DNA of 64,000 nt from Sclerotiophoma versabilis (Eukaryota; Ascomycota; Dothideomycetes; Pleosporales; Didymellaceae): assembly GCA_012274445.1 (NCBI GenBank), contig JAAROD010000014.1, forward strand, positions 675,001-739,000, written 5' to 3'. Below are positions 21,158 to 33,207 of the stretch, piece after piece (the stretch's first letter is position 1; the number at the start of each line of letters is the position of its first letter). Made by a program: the position numbers and the translations under genes. Below the pieces are notes generated by a model. That model searched no databases. It was not told where the DNA came from and saw nothing but the letters and a program-made list of their open reading frames with translations.

Positions 21158-22011
21158 ATGGAGAAACAAACCGTTGCCACCTCATCGAATGACGACTACG
21201 AAAACGCTGCTTTCCTCAACACATCCTACCTCAAAGGCTCTGATGCAACACGGCGGCGTAACTATGTTTACCTGACACTTTTCAACCTCTTCATATTCAC
21301 ACTGTCAATGCTGAGCCTCATCTGCACCGTCATGAGCCAGAAGGACAGTTCGGGCCATATAGCAGCGAAACTGATGGACCAATTCGAAATCTTCTCGCCC
21401 GCCATGCACGAAGTCGAATACTCGCATGTCAAGTATTCGCTATCGAAGCCGCTGAACGCGAGCAAGTACGTCGGTACGACAGACGAAGTGGAGAATGCAT
21501 GGATGGATATTGCATACCGTACGTCTCCGATCTACTATCCATAGTCAACCTTTATTGAGCAATCCTGCTAACGCATTCAGTTCCTGACCAGATGGTTTCC
21601 AAAGCGGATTTCCCAAAGTTGAAGAAGCCAGACGACGCAATGCAAGTCACCGACCCCACCACCGGAGAGACCGGGTACCGTGTCGGCATTGAAGTGTTCC
21701 ACCAGCTGCACTGCCTTAACCTGCTGCGCATGAGCACGTATCCGGATCATTACAAGAAGGTTTCATGGAGTGATACTAACGATGCGCCGGAGAAGGTGCG
21801 CGCGCACTTGGACCACTGCATTGAGATTCTGCGCATCAATCTGATGTGCCTTGCGGATGTCAATGTGTTCACGTTTCATCCGACTAAGGAAGAGGGGAAG
21901 CAAGGCATGGGTGGGTATTGGCCGGATTATGAGAGTGAGCATGTGTGCAGGAACTTCGATCATATCAAGGATTGGGCAAGGGCGAATGCTGTGCCTGATG
22001 CGGATGTATAG
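21158..22011 (+). CDS. UstYa-family (DUF3328) membrane oxidase-like protein
   Basis: Two exons, 21158-21518 and 21581-22011 (intron GTACGT/TTCAG), giving 263 residues; the splice reads MDIAYLPDQMVSKADF. A short cytosolic N-terminus is followed by one membrane segment at about residues 36-59 and a luminal domain. Both family motifs are intact: HQLHC at 161-165 and HLDHC at 196-200, followed by INLMCLADVNVFTFHP. UstYa proteins act in the secretory pathway on peptides of ustiloxin-, phomopsin- and asperipin-type RiPP pathways, where they catalyse oxidative cyclisation or hydroxylation, and are also found in other secondary-metabolite clusters. It is divergent from the KEP precursor, starts 1.15 kb apart. 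No second UstYa, tyrosinase or methyltransferase gene is seen nearby. Confidence 0.9.
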
Positions 22012-25000
22012 TTAACACTTCACCCTACCAATCACAGAGTTATTTCCGCCTTCCACTTCTACCTTTTGACGGCGGTCCCGGACATGCCTGAGAGTAGTTG
22101 CGCTAACTATCTTTGACAGCGTAGCAAACGGTGAAGGCAGACAATTTCCGATGTTGCTGCAGACTGACCGTCACTGATTCTGTATCCCACAAACTCTCCA
22201 CAGCCAACGTCGACAGCCAAGTGATAGTCAGGATCTAGTGAGCGATGATACCGATAGTGCGCGCAGCCTTTTCTGAGAAAATTGGGACCGAAGAGAGCGA
22301 CATGGCTTCTCAATGACAGAGATTAGGTTACGCAGCTCATCAATGCAGCTTGTGGAACCAAGCACTGTATCTAATTATTTAACAATACAAATTTAGAGAA
22401 AGTGCGTAACTTCAAACAACGTAGCTGGTGCACATGTAATGTTTGTATCTACCAAATTCTTACCTTCACGTCTTCTGTTCTGTTACGCTGCACTTTCTTC
22501 CCATTCACCCTCTGCATACTCAGTGCTCACACGCGTTACTAGTATCTAGCTCACGACCTTCCTCATCCAACTAACACCAATCACGGATCCTCTCGCTTTG
22601 CTCACGGCCTGGACACAGATTAGTGCGCAAGCGATGTTGTTACCGGGTTTCGGGATCTATTACTCGCCAGCACCAACGTTGAGCGCGCCGGTGTGCTCCT
22701 TTGATTCATCAATTGGCCCAAGCAGCTGCGGCTGATGGTTTATGATGGTTTATCCATGATTACACAAGCTCTAAGGTTTTTTCGCTTACAGTGCCAATTT
22801 GGCGGCTTTCGTAGTAGCCCGTAGTCTCTTTTGATCGGGGAGTGGTAACTTGAAGCCAGCGACGACGAGTCCGCTTCAGGATCTACTTTGAGGTACGAAA
22901 GGATTCCGAGGTTTTCGCATGCTGTGTCGCTGACTTACCTTAAGATGATGCCATGCATCACACCTGAGTGGCAGAAGTAGGGCAGGACTGGCCATGTCTT
23001 GTCATACAATTTCTCTGGGCTTGGGACTGATCGGCCATCTGAGTAATATGCCATGCTAGATGCTTGATTTAGCTTGCGTTGTGCACTTTCGTCCAAGACA
23101 TCGACGACTGATCTGCACAACTGTAGTGGTATGTGTTGTAGTTTCCAGCTTGCGTCTGCGCAACAAAATCAGTCACGCTTAGTCGTCCGACTTCCTTGAC
23201 CTCCACATTCTTAACAACATTGCGTGTCTTCGCTACATCATAGCCTAACTTAACTCGAGCAATAGCCTTCTAACCTGTCCAGCTCCAGGATAGGAAATTT
23301 AGTCTTCAAGTAAGCCTAGTGCCTTTTCAGTCATAGCCCAGCAGCCAGAACACTGCAGTCAAGAAACTGCCTTGAACATGATCCTTGCCATTCGCTCTGT
23401 AGGTTCAGAAAGGGATACGCCAGATGCGATAAACAGGGCTCTCTCTGCAAACAGAACAATAAAATATATCTATGAATGCGCAAGGATTTCCAGGTCGTAA
23501 AATGGACGCCTCAGCAGATATTTCTGAATGCGTTCCTAGATATAGCTGTGGAGGATGCCGGCACCTTGGAATGGAAAGGCTTGAGTGTGTTGCATTAGAG
23601 GTCTGACCTCTCATGGGTACGTTCGGCCCATTTCCTCCGGGGAAACAGAAAGGCTTCGCAGAAGTGCTGTCCGAGACCTTGAGAACAGGGTTGGGTTTCT
23701 ATTGTTGCGAGGCGCCGCAAAGAAACATGTCGTTCCTGATATGTCCATCATTGCATTCCTCGTTTGCTTGAAGATACCGCCAGCTGCATACTGGGGATTG
23801 AAATCAACTTTTGTCTACAAGAGCCTATAATCTCTTGTTGGGGCCACTATATTCATGAGAAGCCAGGAAGACTACAGCGAAGGTTTCAGGAAGACCATTG
23901 CGAAGGTCAGCTCCAGCAGCGTCAATGATAGTGATCGCTGCATTATGATGAATCTGCTCCATATGCAGCATGAGAGCATTGTTTTTACCGGAGTCGGATT
24001 GGTGGATCCAGAGATAATGCAGGCTTGACTAACAGGTTGCGATGATAGCGTCTTCAACGACACGTATCTATCTTCGTTTCTAACCGACAGGAGAGAGTCG
24101 GTGATTCTCTCGAGCGTCTCAAGCAGTGATTCCGGGCTGCGAGCTGAATATTGTCTGATGGTTCCACTATTATCTGCGACGAGTAACCGATGACCTAGAA
24201 GCCAGTGCTCGCCGCCACAACTAGTGGGGCGGTTCACTTGATAGTGCCTAACCCAATCTTTGGTAATCCCACACTTTACTCTGTTTCTCTGAAGGACGCA
24301 CGAATGTAAGTGATGGTTAATGTTTGTGTTTTTGATTGGAAACAAGCCAACTAGTAGAAGATCCGCGAGCAACATGCGTACTGTCTCATTGTATCCTGAA
24401 CTTGAGACCGGTGCCTTCGAATCAAGACCACAAGGCGATAACCTGATCCTGACTTGGTCTCGAAGTGTCTTTGCGTGGTGAATCTTTCACACAATTGGGC
24501 TGAGCATCGAGAGCACCATCTAAAAAAACCATAACTTACGACTTAGCGTGAAATGTACAGGACCAACAGCCTTCCTGATTTAGCAATCTGTGCAGCGGCT
24601 ATGGACGGTCACTATTCGCTCCGAGTTCAGAGAGCACCTCTCCGCATGGGTCACAGAATCCTGAGATTGCGAATCCCGGCACAGTGCAAGGTCTCGACCT
24701 ACGATTTGGTGCGCGACTTCTGTATACTGTGGCTCGATGAGTCGACATGACTGTCGTGGCCGCAAGAAGTAAGATGACAGACCAGCCTGAACGCATCGAG
24801 AGGCGTAGCCGTCCAATCGCACACTAGCCACACAACTGGAGAAGGTGAATTACGTTTCAGAGGCGGTTCTTATATTGTGAGATAAAGCCAGACATAAGAA
24901 CCTCACCCTCCAACCTATAGGAAGCATCCATAGCCGCTTCTCGCAATTGTTACAGTATAAAAACTATACAACGGACCACAGAATACTTTTCATCACATAG

Positions 25001-25235
25001 AGATATAGTCTCGACCCTGCTAAGGTCCCCCTAGCGGTGTTGGAAAGGCTAGGAAGTGGTTGTTGTCCACTTTTCAGGAACTTTAGAGGACGAGCAGGTG
25101 TAAGTTCAAGATCGTAGTTTCAGTCTTTCAATCAATGTCGTCCATGTAGGCGGAATGGTAATCTTGATGTATATGAATAGTTGGGGAGGGTTCAATCGTG
25201 AATGCTCTTTCCCGGGCCAGTGACTGCAGCGGCTA
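22012..25235. other. Gene-poor interval after UstYa
   Basis: About 3.2 kb with no gene I can support. Open frames are short; the longest (23872-24375, minus, 167 codons) has no signal peptide, repeats or recognisable motif. A 61-codon minus-strand frame at 22935-23120 looks mildly protein-like and could be a gene relic. No transposon ends or terminal repeats were recognised by eye. Confidence 0.5.
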
Positions 25236-27321
25236 CTATTTGTCATGGGTGTCCCGTAACTTCTCAAAATGTACTTTGGTCTCTTCTCCCAACCGCCCCT
25301 CTACATCCGCCAATATCGTGCACACAAGACTGTAGTTGTTGCACAGAAATCTTTCCTTCTTCCTTGCATCACTAATGGCTTTGCTAAACTTGTTGAGGTA
25401 TGCTTCGTACTCGCTTCTCAGCCTACCGACGGATACGCTCACTGGCTCGTCGTCTCCAGCTTCTGATGAGAGCGCCAGTATGCCGTGCAGTAAGTTGGCG
25501 AATCTTTGTGTGAGTGGGGTCGGCGCCGTAGTATTTGCGCTGGCTGAGCTTCCACCAAGCAGTGCTGCGCCAGTACTTGGACGGTTTGGTAAGGATGCAG
25601 TGAGTTTTTGCAGTGAGGTGCAGTGCATGTCAAGGATCTGCTGGAAGCGTGGCCACAGAAGCATATTTGTGGCGTTGATGTATCCGTCCAGTGATGGCAC
25701 CTTCCTTCTTTGCAGCTCGAATGCAAAGTGCTGGTTCAGTCGCACACAGAGCAGTATGCCCAGCGTGTCTGTCGTCGTCTCAACAAGTTGCTTGGTCAAC
25801 AATTGACTCATTGCTAATGTGGGTTCGAATATCGCTGCGAAGGTTCGTGATATCGCATGGAAGTTTTGTGATGGTGCGAAGTAGGTCGAAAGGAAGGTGT
25901 ACTCGAACGATGCATTGTCGATCAGCGCGAGGTTAAAACTTCGGAAAGGTACTTCAAGGTAGTGCGTCAACTTCTCTTCTTCTACAACATGAGAAGTAAG
26001 TGCACTAGTGGAGGAACTCTTCAACGCGTCTCGACGTCGTCCAAGTGAGAATGCGTCATACGTAGCAGGTGCGTTGCGTGATTGACCAAGCAGTGTGCCA
26101 CCCCGCTTAGTGTTGGGATCCTCGCCAAGGACATCGTACTTATCCAATGCGTGAATCTTGAGTTTCTCCAAGGCTGTGCGATATCGTGTGAAATGGTTCA
26201 AGTAATACCAGCGCATCGTAAAGATGTATGCCTGACTGATCTGTTGGGCTAACTCTGATTGATGTCTTGCAAGGAATGCGTATAAGTCCTTGTATTTCAA
26301 GAAGGCTTGCTGCTGTATGATCTGTGCATTGATCGAGGGCGAACGAATGGCTTTAATCTGTGCGACGATGTAATCTCGTATTCGTTCAACAGCGCGGTTG
26401 GTGAGATTGTCGAGCAGCGGTTTGATATCAGACAGGGCTCCCAGGTCTGGCTGCTCTTTGGCTCTAGCGTTTACGATCTTTGATCGTTTCTCGATTTCAC
26501 CCAAAGCGCGTACGAAGCCTTCATCGACCGGACCTTCAGCAATCTTGCGCACGACTGCTGGCGATATGCTGATATCTTCAACTGCAGGGCCTAACAACTT
26601 CTCGACTGTCTTTCGATTCTCGAGCTTCGTATTCAACGCGACCGAGCGGTTCTGCAGGGACTCTATCTCCGCTGAGACTGCCTCGAGATCGGCCTGGAAG
26701 TTTGTAAGGTACGTTTCCACGGACTTTAGCACCTCGTCACACGCTATGATAGAATTGTGTAGATCCTCGAATTTGTCTTTCTCCTTGTCGTCTGCAGGCA
26801 CGATGAGCGCAGGACACAAGGACGGAAGACAAAGACATACATTCTTCAACTGATTGTGCGCTATATGTATGTACAGACGTGTCTTGTCGCTGCTCAAGGA
26901 CGGCGGCCTCTGCAAAATCATGGAGGCTAAGCTCCCCAAAGTGGATATCCACGTCCAAATCGTCTGGTTTGCGTTGTATTGCCTCACCTTTGCCATTCGT
27001 GTTGATTGGCTTCCTCGGTAGCCCTCCCATTATAGATGCCAGCACCTGTACTGGGTCTGAAACATTGGGTGGGATACCGCCTGTTGGACGGCGGCGTAAC
27101 GGTGCGCCATTTGGCCCGCGTGCTGTTGAGGGCAAGCTGACATTCGAGGCTCCTGGTGACACGAGAGATAGGGATGACGTTCGAGGCTGTAGACTAGGTC
27201 TGGTAGGTAGAGGGCCCGGCCCTGGATAGCCCCTTCGAGGAGCTGGCGAGTACGAGTCTCGTCGTGGAGGAGGCGTGCCTGTGGGCGTCGAGTACTGCGA
27301 TAGCCTGTCTAGTCCCCACAT
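25236..27321 (-). CDS. VPS52: GARP complex subunit Vps52
   Basis: Two exons, 26841-27321 and 25236-26791 (intron GTATGT/TGCAG, 49 bases), giving 678 residues; the splice reads AQSVEEYDKEKDKFEDLHNS. The ATG at 27321 (MWGLDRLSQYSTPTGTPPPRR) is preferred over an in-frame ATG 60 bases upstream because it matches the usual fungal start. The N-terminal 150 residues are Pro/Ser/Arg-rich; a coiled-coil region follows (DLEAVSAEIESLQNRSVALN), then the helical-bundle Vps52 core (YLNHFTRYRTALEKLKI, FRSFNLALIDNASFEYTFL). Vps52 tethers endosome-derived vesicles at the trans-Golgi together with Vps51, Vps53 and Vps54. Cytosolic, peripheral on Golgi membranes. Confidence 0.95.
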
Positions 27322-27619
27322 GATGCTTTGCGCTTCTTCAAGAGCGCAAGGTGGAGGACGAAGGTCAGGAGCTATCAACAAGGGCAGCTGTTCGCTACGG
27401 CTCGGCGATAGTTTAACCCGGGCAAGGTGCCCGCTCTTGGCGATGGGTACGGCTAGCGCATTTTGGCGACCAAGCTTGCCCCTCGACTCGAATCAAAATC
27501 CAGACAGTGCAGACTTCTCTTCCATCCATAAAGTCCGCCTCTTCCACCCCACCACCCCAGACACTCGACAAAACAACAGCCTCTTCCTCACCCGTCGCAA
27601 CCTACTCTCATTCATCACC

Positions 27620-28336
27620 ATGGCCGACGACGCGCAGGTACGTTTTCCAAGGCGCCTGCATGTGGCTTTACCCCACCTTTTCGGCTCGCCGCTGCCCTCT
27701 GCGCTCAGGCATCACGCCCACAATGCGCTCTTCCAGCACGACGCTGACCTAAATACGTAGCATGAGCACACCTTTGAGAGCGCCGATGCCGGTGCTTCTC
27801 AGACTTTCCCCATGCAGTGCTCTGCCCTGAGGAAGAACGGTTTCGTCGTCATCAAGAACCGTCCTTGTAAGATCGTCGAAATGACCACCTCCAAGACCGG
27901 AAAGCACGGTCACGCCAAGGTTCACTTGGTCGCCATCGACATCTTCACCTCCAAGAAGCTTGAAGAGCTCTGCCCCTCCACCCACAACATGAACGTCCCC
28001 AACGTCCGCCGCCAGGAGTACCTTCTCGTAAGTGATACCACATGTCTTCGTGTGGGGATGCCAAGGCTCACAATGCACGACAGGTCGACGTTTCTGAGGA
28101 CGGTTTCCTTTCCCTCATGTCTGACGACGGTTCCACCAAGGATGACGTTAAGCTTCCTGACGGTGAGGTTGGTGACAAGATCAACAAGCTCTTCGTTGAC
28201 GAGGGCAAGGACACCAGTAAGTCAAACCCATGCATGACCAATCGCTCAGAATCATTGCTGACTTGAAACAGGCGTCATTGTTCTCACTGCCATGGGTGAG
28301 GAGGCCGCCATTGACGCCAAGGAGGCTCCCAAATAA
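27620..28336 (+). CDS. Translation factor eIF5A
   Basis: Four exons, 27620-27637, 27761-28027, 28084-28216 and 28272-28336, giving 160 residues; all introns are GT-AG. The hypusination loop STSKTGKHGHAK-type motif is present as TTSKTGKHGHAKVH with the modified lysine at residue 54. The N-terminal SH3-like domain and the C-terminal OB-fold (VDVSEDGFLSLMSDDG to the end) are complete. eIF5A relieves ribosome stalling, especially at proline runs, and needs deoxyhypusine synthase and hydroxylase. Divergent from VPS52, with 298 bases between start codons. Confidence 0.97.
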
Positions 28337-29009
28337 ATCAGCGTTGGATACATCGACTGTCAGCAGAGGGCAAGTCGCGGAGTTTTGAGAGGCTCCGACC
28401 GGAAATCAGATTGCTCAAGACTTTACACAGTCTTGAGCAAAGCTGCAGCTTCTGCGGTTACTTTGGCATTCCTCAGTGCGATCTACCCGCGCTGATGGTT
28501 CCCAATGCTTGTGGTTCTTCGGACGGATTTTGGGGTCTTGCATTGCCATGTGTGGGAAACAATTTACGAATCTGTTTCCCTTTCCTAGATATATCCCTTA
28601 CGACAAATGAACAAAAAGGTGATGATGTTACGGCAAATGCCTGGTTTTCAATTGGCGAACTGAGTGAATGTGGGAAATCCAATTACGCACTAGTGGGCGA
28701 ACTTCGACTTTGCGCGCAATGCCAAATCTCACCAAACGTACACTTGCTTCCGCACACGACTTACCAGAGTTGACTGGGAACGAAATAAGGCGAACTGGTT
28801 GTCAAATTGCAGTCGTCTCCTTTGTGACTCGTATTCGTAACAACGGAACTGTTGCGCTGCAGCCTGCGTCAGAGGGGTACAGCGTTTGCTGCCATTGGCT
28901 GGCGTTCTCCGGGTTCTTCGTCCTACTCTTTACAACTCGACCTCATAAAAGGACAAATTTAAATGTGACAAAGTGGTGTCACGTAAGGATTAGGTTGCGC
29001 TCTTGATCT
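28337..29009. other. Intergenic: eIF5A 3' end and RRN7 promoter
   Basis: About 670 bases. No open frame with support. An inverted pair of the motif actttacacagtcttgagc / gctcaagact lies just downstream of eIF5A (about 28407-28442) and could form a 3' stem, possibly part of the mRNA end. Confidence 0.4.
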
Positions 29010-30743
29010 ATGGATTCCCGACCGGAGAAAGGACCGGTTTGTGGGGTGGAGAATTGTCGATCGCGATGGTATGAGGAAGGTGAAGATGGCTACCGCTATT
29101 GCCAAAACGGGCACCAACAATTTGCAAGTAACATCTCTATCAACATAATAAAACTACGCTGACATTTACCAGGGCTTGGTCCGCGCTGCAGATGATGACG
29201 ACGATTTCACTCTTGCGACTACTACGAGAATACGCAAAAAGAAGGATACTGATGACCAAGCCAAGATAGCCAAACGTGAGTATCGAAGAGCCCATTCGCT
29301 TCGCGACCTGTGTACTGATGATTTGACCCAGACTTTAGTGGACGTCAAGGTCTTGACTTATACCTCAAATGTCTTCAACTCATATTGCGCCACCAGTTGT
29401 GGTACCTGGTGATGGACAAGGGCCTGCCAGAAGAGTTAGAGTCGATAACTCTTGATTTGTGGGCTCTGCGGATCGCTCAATTTGGTGACAGGATTGCCAG
29501 CGATAGCCATGCTGACTTACAATCTCAGTCACAAGTTTTTAGCACCCTCGAAACCGACGATAGCGAAACCGATGATGCAAGAGGCACGCTCAGAACTCCC
29601 AAGGGTCGAGACCAGAAACTTGGTCGCGTTCCTAACCTCCTAGACTGTCTGTCGTTGTGTTATCTAGGTATTCTGACGCTACGGCTGCCAATTACTCCGG
29701 GAGACCTCTATCATTGGGTCACAGAAGGCAAGCTGGCCTACCGAGGAGCGATCAGGTATTTGCCTTTACCAATGCGAGACCGTCTACCACCCTCGTATCA
29801 TGCCACTTTGAACCCCAACACACTCCTTAAGTTCAAGCGATTTTATGCGGCGGTTACCGATCTACAGGTCAGCTTTACAAACGATCACAAGATAGCGTGG
29901 GCGCCGCTCAACCACCGTCTCCTACTCTTCCGGTATCTCAAAGAGCTAGCTCTACCTCTCGAAGTGTACGATATTACAATTCGACTAAGCAAGCTTCTTG
30001 GTTATGATTTCGTAATGCATCAGGACGGCGAGCGGAGGTTCGGCATCAAACATTTACCAGAGGCCCAGCTTGCCGGCTGTGTTGTTGTGTGCGTTAAATT
30101 GATGTACCCTTTCGACGGTGAAAGAAGGCATCCACGTTCAGCCACTGAACCTACAGCGGCAGGAATCAACTGGAGACACTGGCAGGAGCAACTTCGATCT
30201 ACTAAGGCAGAAGAGGATACCCGTCGCTACACGAACGAGGAGCTGACCAAACTTGAGGAGACGGATGTCTTTGATATGGCGCCAGACCGACTTGACCAAT
30301 ATCTCGACTTCTATGCCGACACATTCCTCGATGGTGCAGAGATACAACGCATGAAAGATATGGACGACTTCAGAAATGGGATCTATGGCATGTTTCCTAC
30401 TGAAGGATCATCTCCAGCTTCTGCGAATCAAAACACAGATGCACTGCTGAGGAAAGACGACATGGCAATGGTCAGGGCTGTACATGGTTCCATGCAAGCA
30501 AGGTCTGCGATAGCCGATGATGATATTGGTCCTGGTGTACTCCGGCCTGGCCAGTCATACTGGCCTTACAAGAAAGAGAGCGATCTATTAGAGCATGCGA
30601 AGTTGTTCCACGAGGAAGTCGCAAAGCTAGCTGGATTAACGAACGACATGTTGACGATGGCGATTTTCTACATAGAGGCGAGGATCGAGAAGTGGCGCAG
30701 GAAGCAGAAGGAGGCAGGGAAACAAACGGTAGCCAACGACTGA
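29010..30743 (+). CDS. RRN7: RNA polymerase I core factor subunit Rrn7 (TFIIB-like)
   Basis: Three exons, 29010-29123, 29173-29275 and 29332-30743, giving 542 residues. Intron 1 uses a GC donor: the only phase-consistent junction is GCAAGT at 29124 with acceptor CAG ending 29172, joining HQQF to GLVRAADD. Intron 2 is GTGAGT/CCCAG and restores HFSGRQGLDLYLKCLQLILR. The zinc ribbon lies at the very N-terminus: CGVENC at 11-16 and CQNGH at 31-35. Cyclin-like repeats follow (LDCLSLCYLGILTLRLPI; VYDITIRLSKLLGYDF). Rrn7 is the TFIIB-related factor that, with Rrn6 and Rrn11, recruits RNA polymerase I to rDNA promoters. Nucleolar. Confidence 0.92.
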
Positions 30744-31501
30744 AAGCTACATTACAGTGCACAGCACGTTGCCACGCCGATAAGAATACAAGTAGAGGAT
30801 TGATAAGTTGTGGCTCAAATACTACCAGCTCCAGCATTGGGGGAAAGTTATACATAAGAGCCTAGTTCCTGTCAGGCCGGAACAGCTTTCAGAAGCATTA
30901 TGTAGAGCATTCCGTACAAGTTCTATCTGCTCGACTACTCTCTCAGAACCACATTAATCTTTGAGAACCCTCACGCTGTACGAGTTGCTTCTAAAAGCGG
31001 CACTGAGTATCTGCGATGTTTTTGCAAGACGCGTCCTAACATTCGACATTCCATATTCGCTACCGAAAACAAATCATGGCATCAATCTGCCGCAACAACG
31101 TAACCAATGCATTTCCATGGGCACTCGAATGTTGTTATTGTTGGCGACACTCGATGATGGAGTCGGCTGACCAGCTTAGTGGGGTGAATGTGGCAAAACA
31201 AGCAGGTACAATAGGCGAATGTGGTAAGAGCCGCCAAGCGCCCGTGCGCGCCCACAGGCCGTGGCTTCCACCTCGAAATTCCCCATCGTCAACCTCGTCT
31301 TTGCTGTTTGCTACTAACCGACCAGTTTCACGACAGTCAAGGTAAGCATACTCATCCTTCCAGGCAGGCGCAGCAGACTCGAAGGCAGTCGTAGTAAATC
31401 TGAAGCCACGCTCAGTAGACTCAAAGACGGCCGCTTGCCTTCTGCGCCTGCCACTTGCTACTGCGCATTCTTTAACTCGTTTGCTGACGCTCTTCACGCA
31501 G
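30744..31501. other. Intergenic: RRN7 3' end and ubiquitin-eL40 promoter
   Basis: About 760 bases without a supported gene. The part near 31330-31500 has repeated actcgaag/actcaaag-like words and probably carries the promoter and 5' leader of the ribosomal fusion gene. Confidence 0.4.
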
Positions 31502-32152
31502 ATGCAGATATTCGTCAAGACCCGTATGTGGCCGCTTGAATAGGACCTGGATGTCGTTCTTTCCAAGATACTAATTAATCGCAGTGACGGGCAAGACCAT
31601 CACCCTTGAGGTCGAGTCTTCTGACACCATCGGTACGCACATTCCCTGACATCGCCACGCCACCGTATAACAACGCGCACACCGTCATCGAAGCATCGCC
31701 GGATCTGCTTGTGGCAGTGGGAGGAAACAAGAAACAGGAAACTAACCTTCATCAGACAATGTCAAGTCCAAGATCCAGGACAAGGAGGGCATTCCCCCGG
31801 ACCAGCAGCGCTTGATCTTCGCCGGCAAGCAGCTTGAGGACGGCCGCACCCTCTCTGACTACAACATCCAGAAGGAGTCGACTCTTCACCTTGTCCTCCG
31901 TCTCCGTGGTGGTATCATCGAGCCCTCCCTGAAGGCCCTTGCCTCCAAGTACAACTGCGACAAGATGATCTGCCGCAAGTGCTACGCCCGTCTGCCCCCG
32001 AGGGCCGTCAACTGCGTATGTGCCTGTCACCTTCTCATCATCTCGCGACGATGAGGCAAGCTTCTCAGGACACGTCATGACTAACAACCTCACAGCGCAA
32101 GAAGAAGTGCGGTCACACCAACCAGCTCCGCCCCAAGAAGAAGCTCAAGTAA
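31502..32152 (+). CDS. Ubiquitin-60S ribosomal protein eL40 fusion
   Basis: Four exons, 31502-31523, 31585-31632, 31756-32015 and 32096-32152, giving exactly 128 residues: ubiquitin (1-76, ending LVLRLRGG) fused to eL40 (77-128, starting IIEPSLKAL). The eL40 zinc-binding cysteines are visible in CDKMICRKCYARL, NC and KKCGHTN. Introns are GT-AG; intron 1 has a clear TACTAAT branch site. The precursor is cut after Gly-76 to give free ubiquitin and the ribosomal protein. The ubiquitin has Ser-19/Ser-20 and Asp-24 variants (VESSDTIDNVKSKIQ), normal for fungi. Confidence 0.98.
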
Positions 32153-33207
32153 ATCATTCGCACAACGGCGTCTGGCGAGAACGGGGTCGGTCGAGGTGGA
32201 ACGAATGCGACGAATGCATGCGACGGACAGTCCAATGAAAATACTGTTCCATTTGCACATGGAGTATTATCTATGCTTATCACTCGGCTAAGGAGCATGA
32301 TGATGGGATTGGGGCTTGTAGAGTGAATACGATTCTACCTTTCCTTCTTGCACAGAACTGTCCCTAGGATCCTGAGAAGAGAATATCATGAAGCAATCAC
32401 CACCATCCTCAGGTTCTCTATGCAATACCTTCACGTGAGCTTGCATTGACACCGCATGGGTCATGACGTCACGATCGTAACATGTTCATTTCTGCCATTG
32501 CGCTCAGCTATGCGAGAACAAAATATTGTGAAACGGGCAATTGTGAAGACGTGAAATCTGTCTGGTGTTGACGTTAGATAAAGCATCTCGCTCAACTTCA
32601 CCAAACACATCCCCAAGTACAGAAATGACAAACTCGCATTGTAGCTATGGCTCTGAACGTGCGCTAAACGCTACGCAACAACTTTCTAACAACTCGAAAA
32701 TCCCCCACATGACTTTTCCACCGTGTACCGCCACATCTTCATAACTCATCCAATGACATTGAAACCATGCAGACAGAGGCTGCCCTCCAAGACATGCTTT
32801 CTCTACTAGGTCTGTGCGACACGAACTGCGTCGAATAATAGTAGGGCTTGCTCTGCATCGAAGAAGACGAAAGCGCAAAGTGATTGAGAGCATTCTGCGA
32901 CACATTAAAACTACAGTATTGGGGGGAAGCAGCTGTGTACGTACCAGAAATGCAATTGTGGCGATCCAACTGAGTGTGCGCGAATTATGCAATTTGGTAA
33001 ATGGTGATACATAACAGAACAGAAGACAGAACGGGGTAATCGAAAAATCCGAGAACGGACACCAAGTAGAAGAAATGGTATCGTAAACGCCTCGCTATGC
33101 AGTAAGAAATCGGAACATCGTATAGTTTATGGGCAAAATTGACCGGGGAGCAGCCGACTAGGAACGTCAAGGCTGTCGGGGTTTGTCTTGTAGAAGAGAG
33201 GACGTGC
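32153..33207. other. Intergenic between convergent ubiquitin-eL40 and FHA genes
   Basis: About 1.05 kb, rather AT-rich, with only short open frames. Nothing else recognised. Confidence 0.5.

Noticed and set aside
23872..24375. 167-codon minus-strand frame in the gene-poor interval
   Set aside because: No recognisable motif, signal peptide or splice partners; length is compatible with chance.
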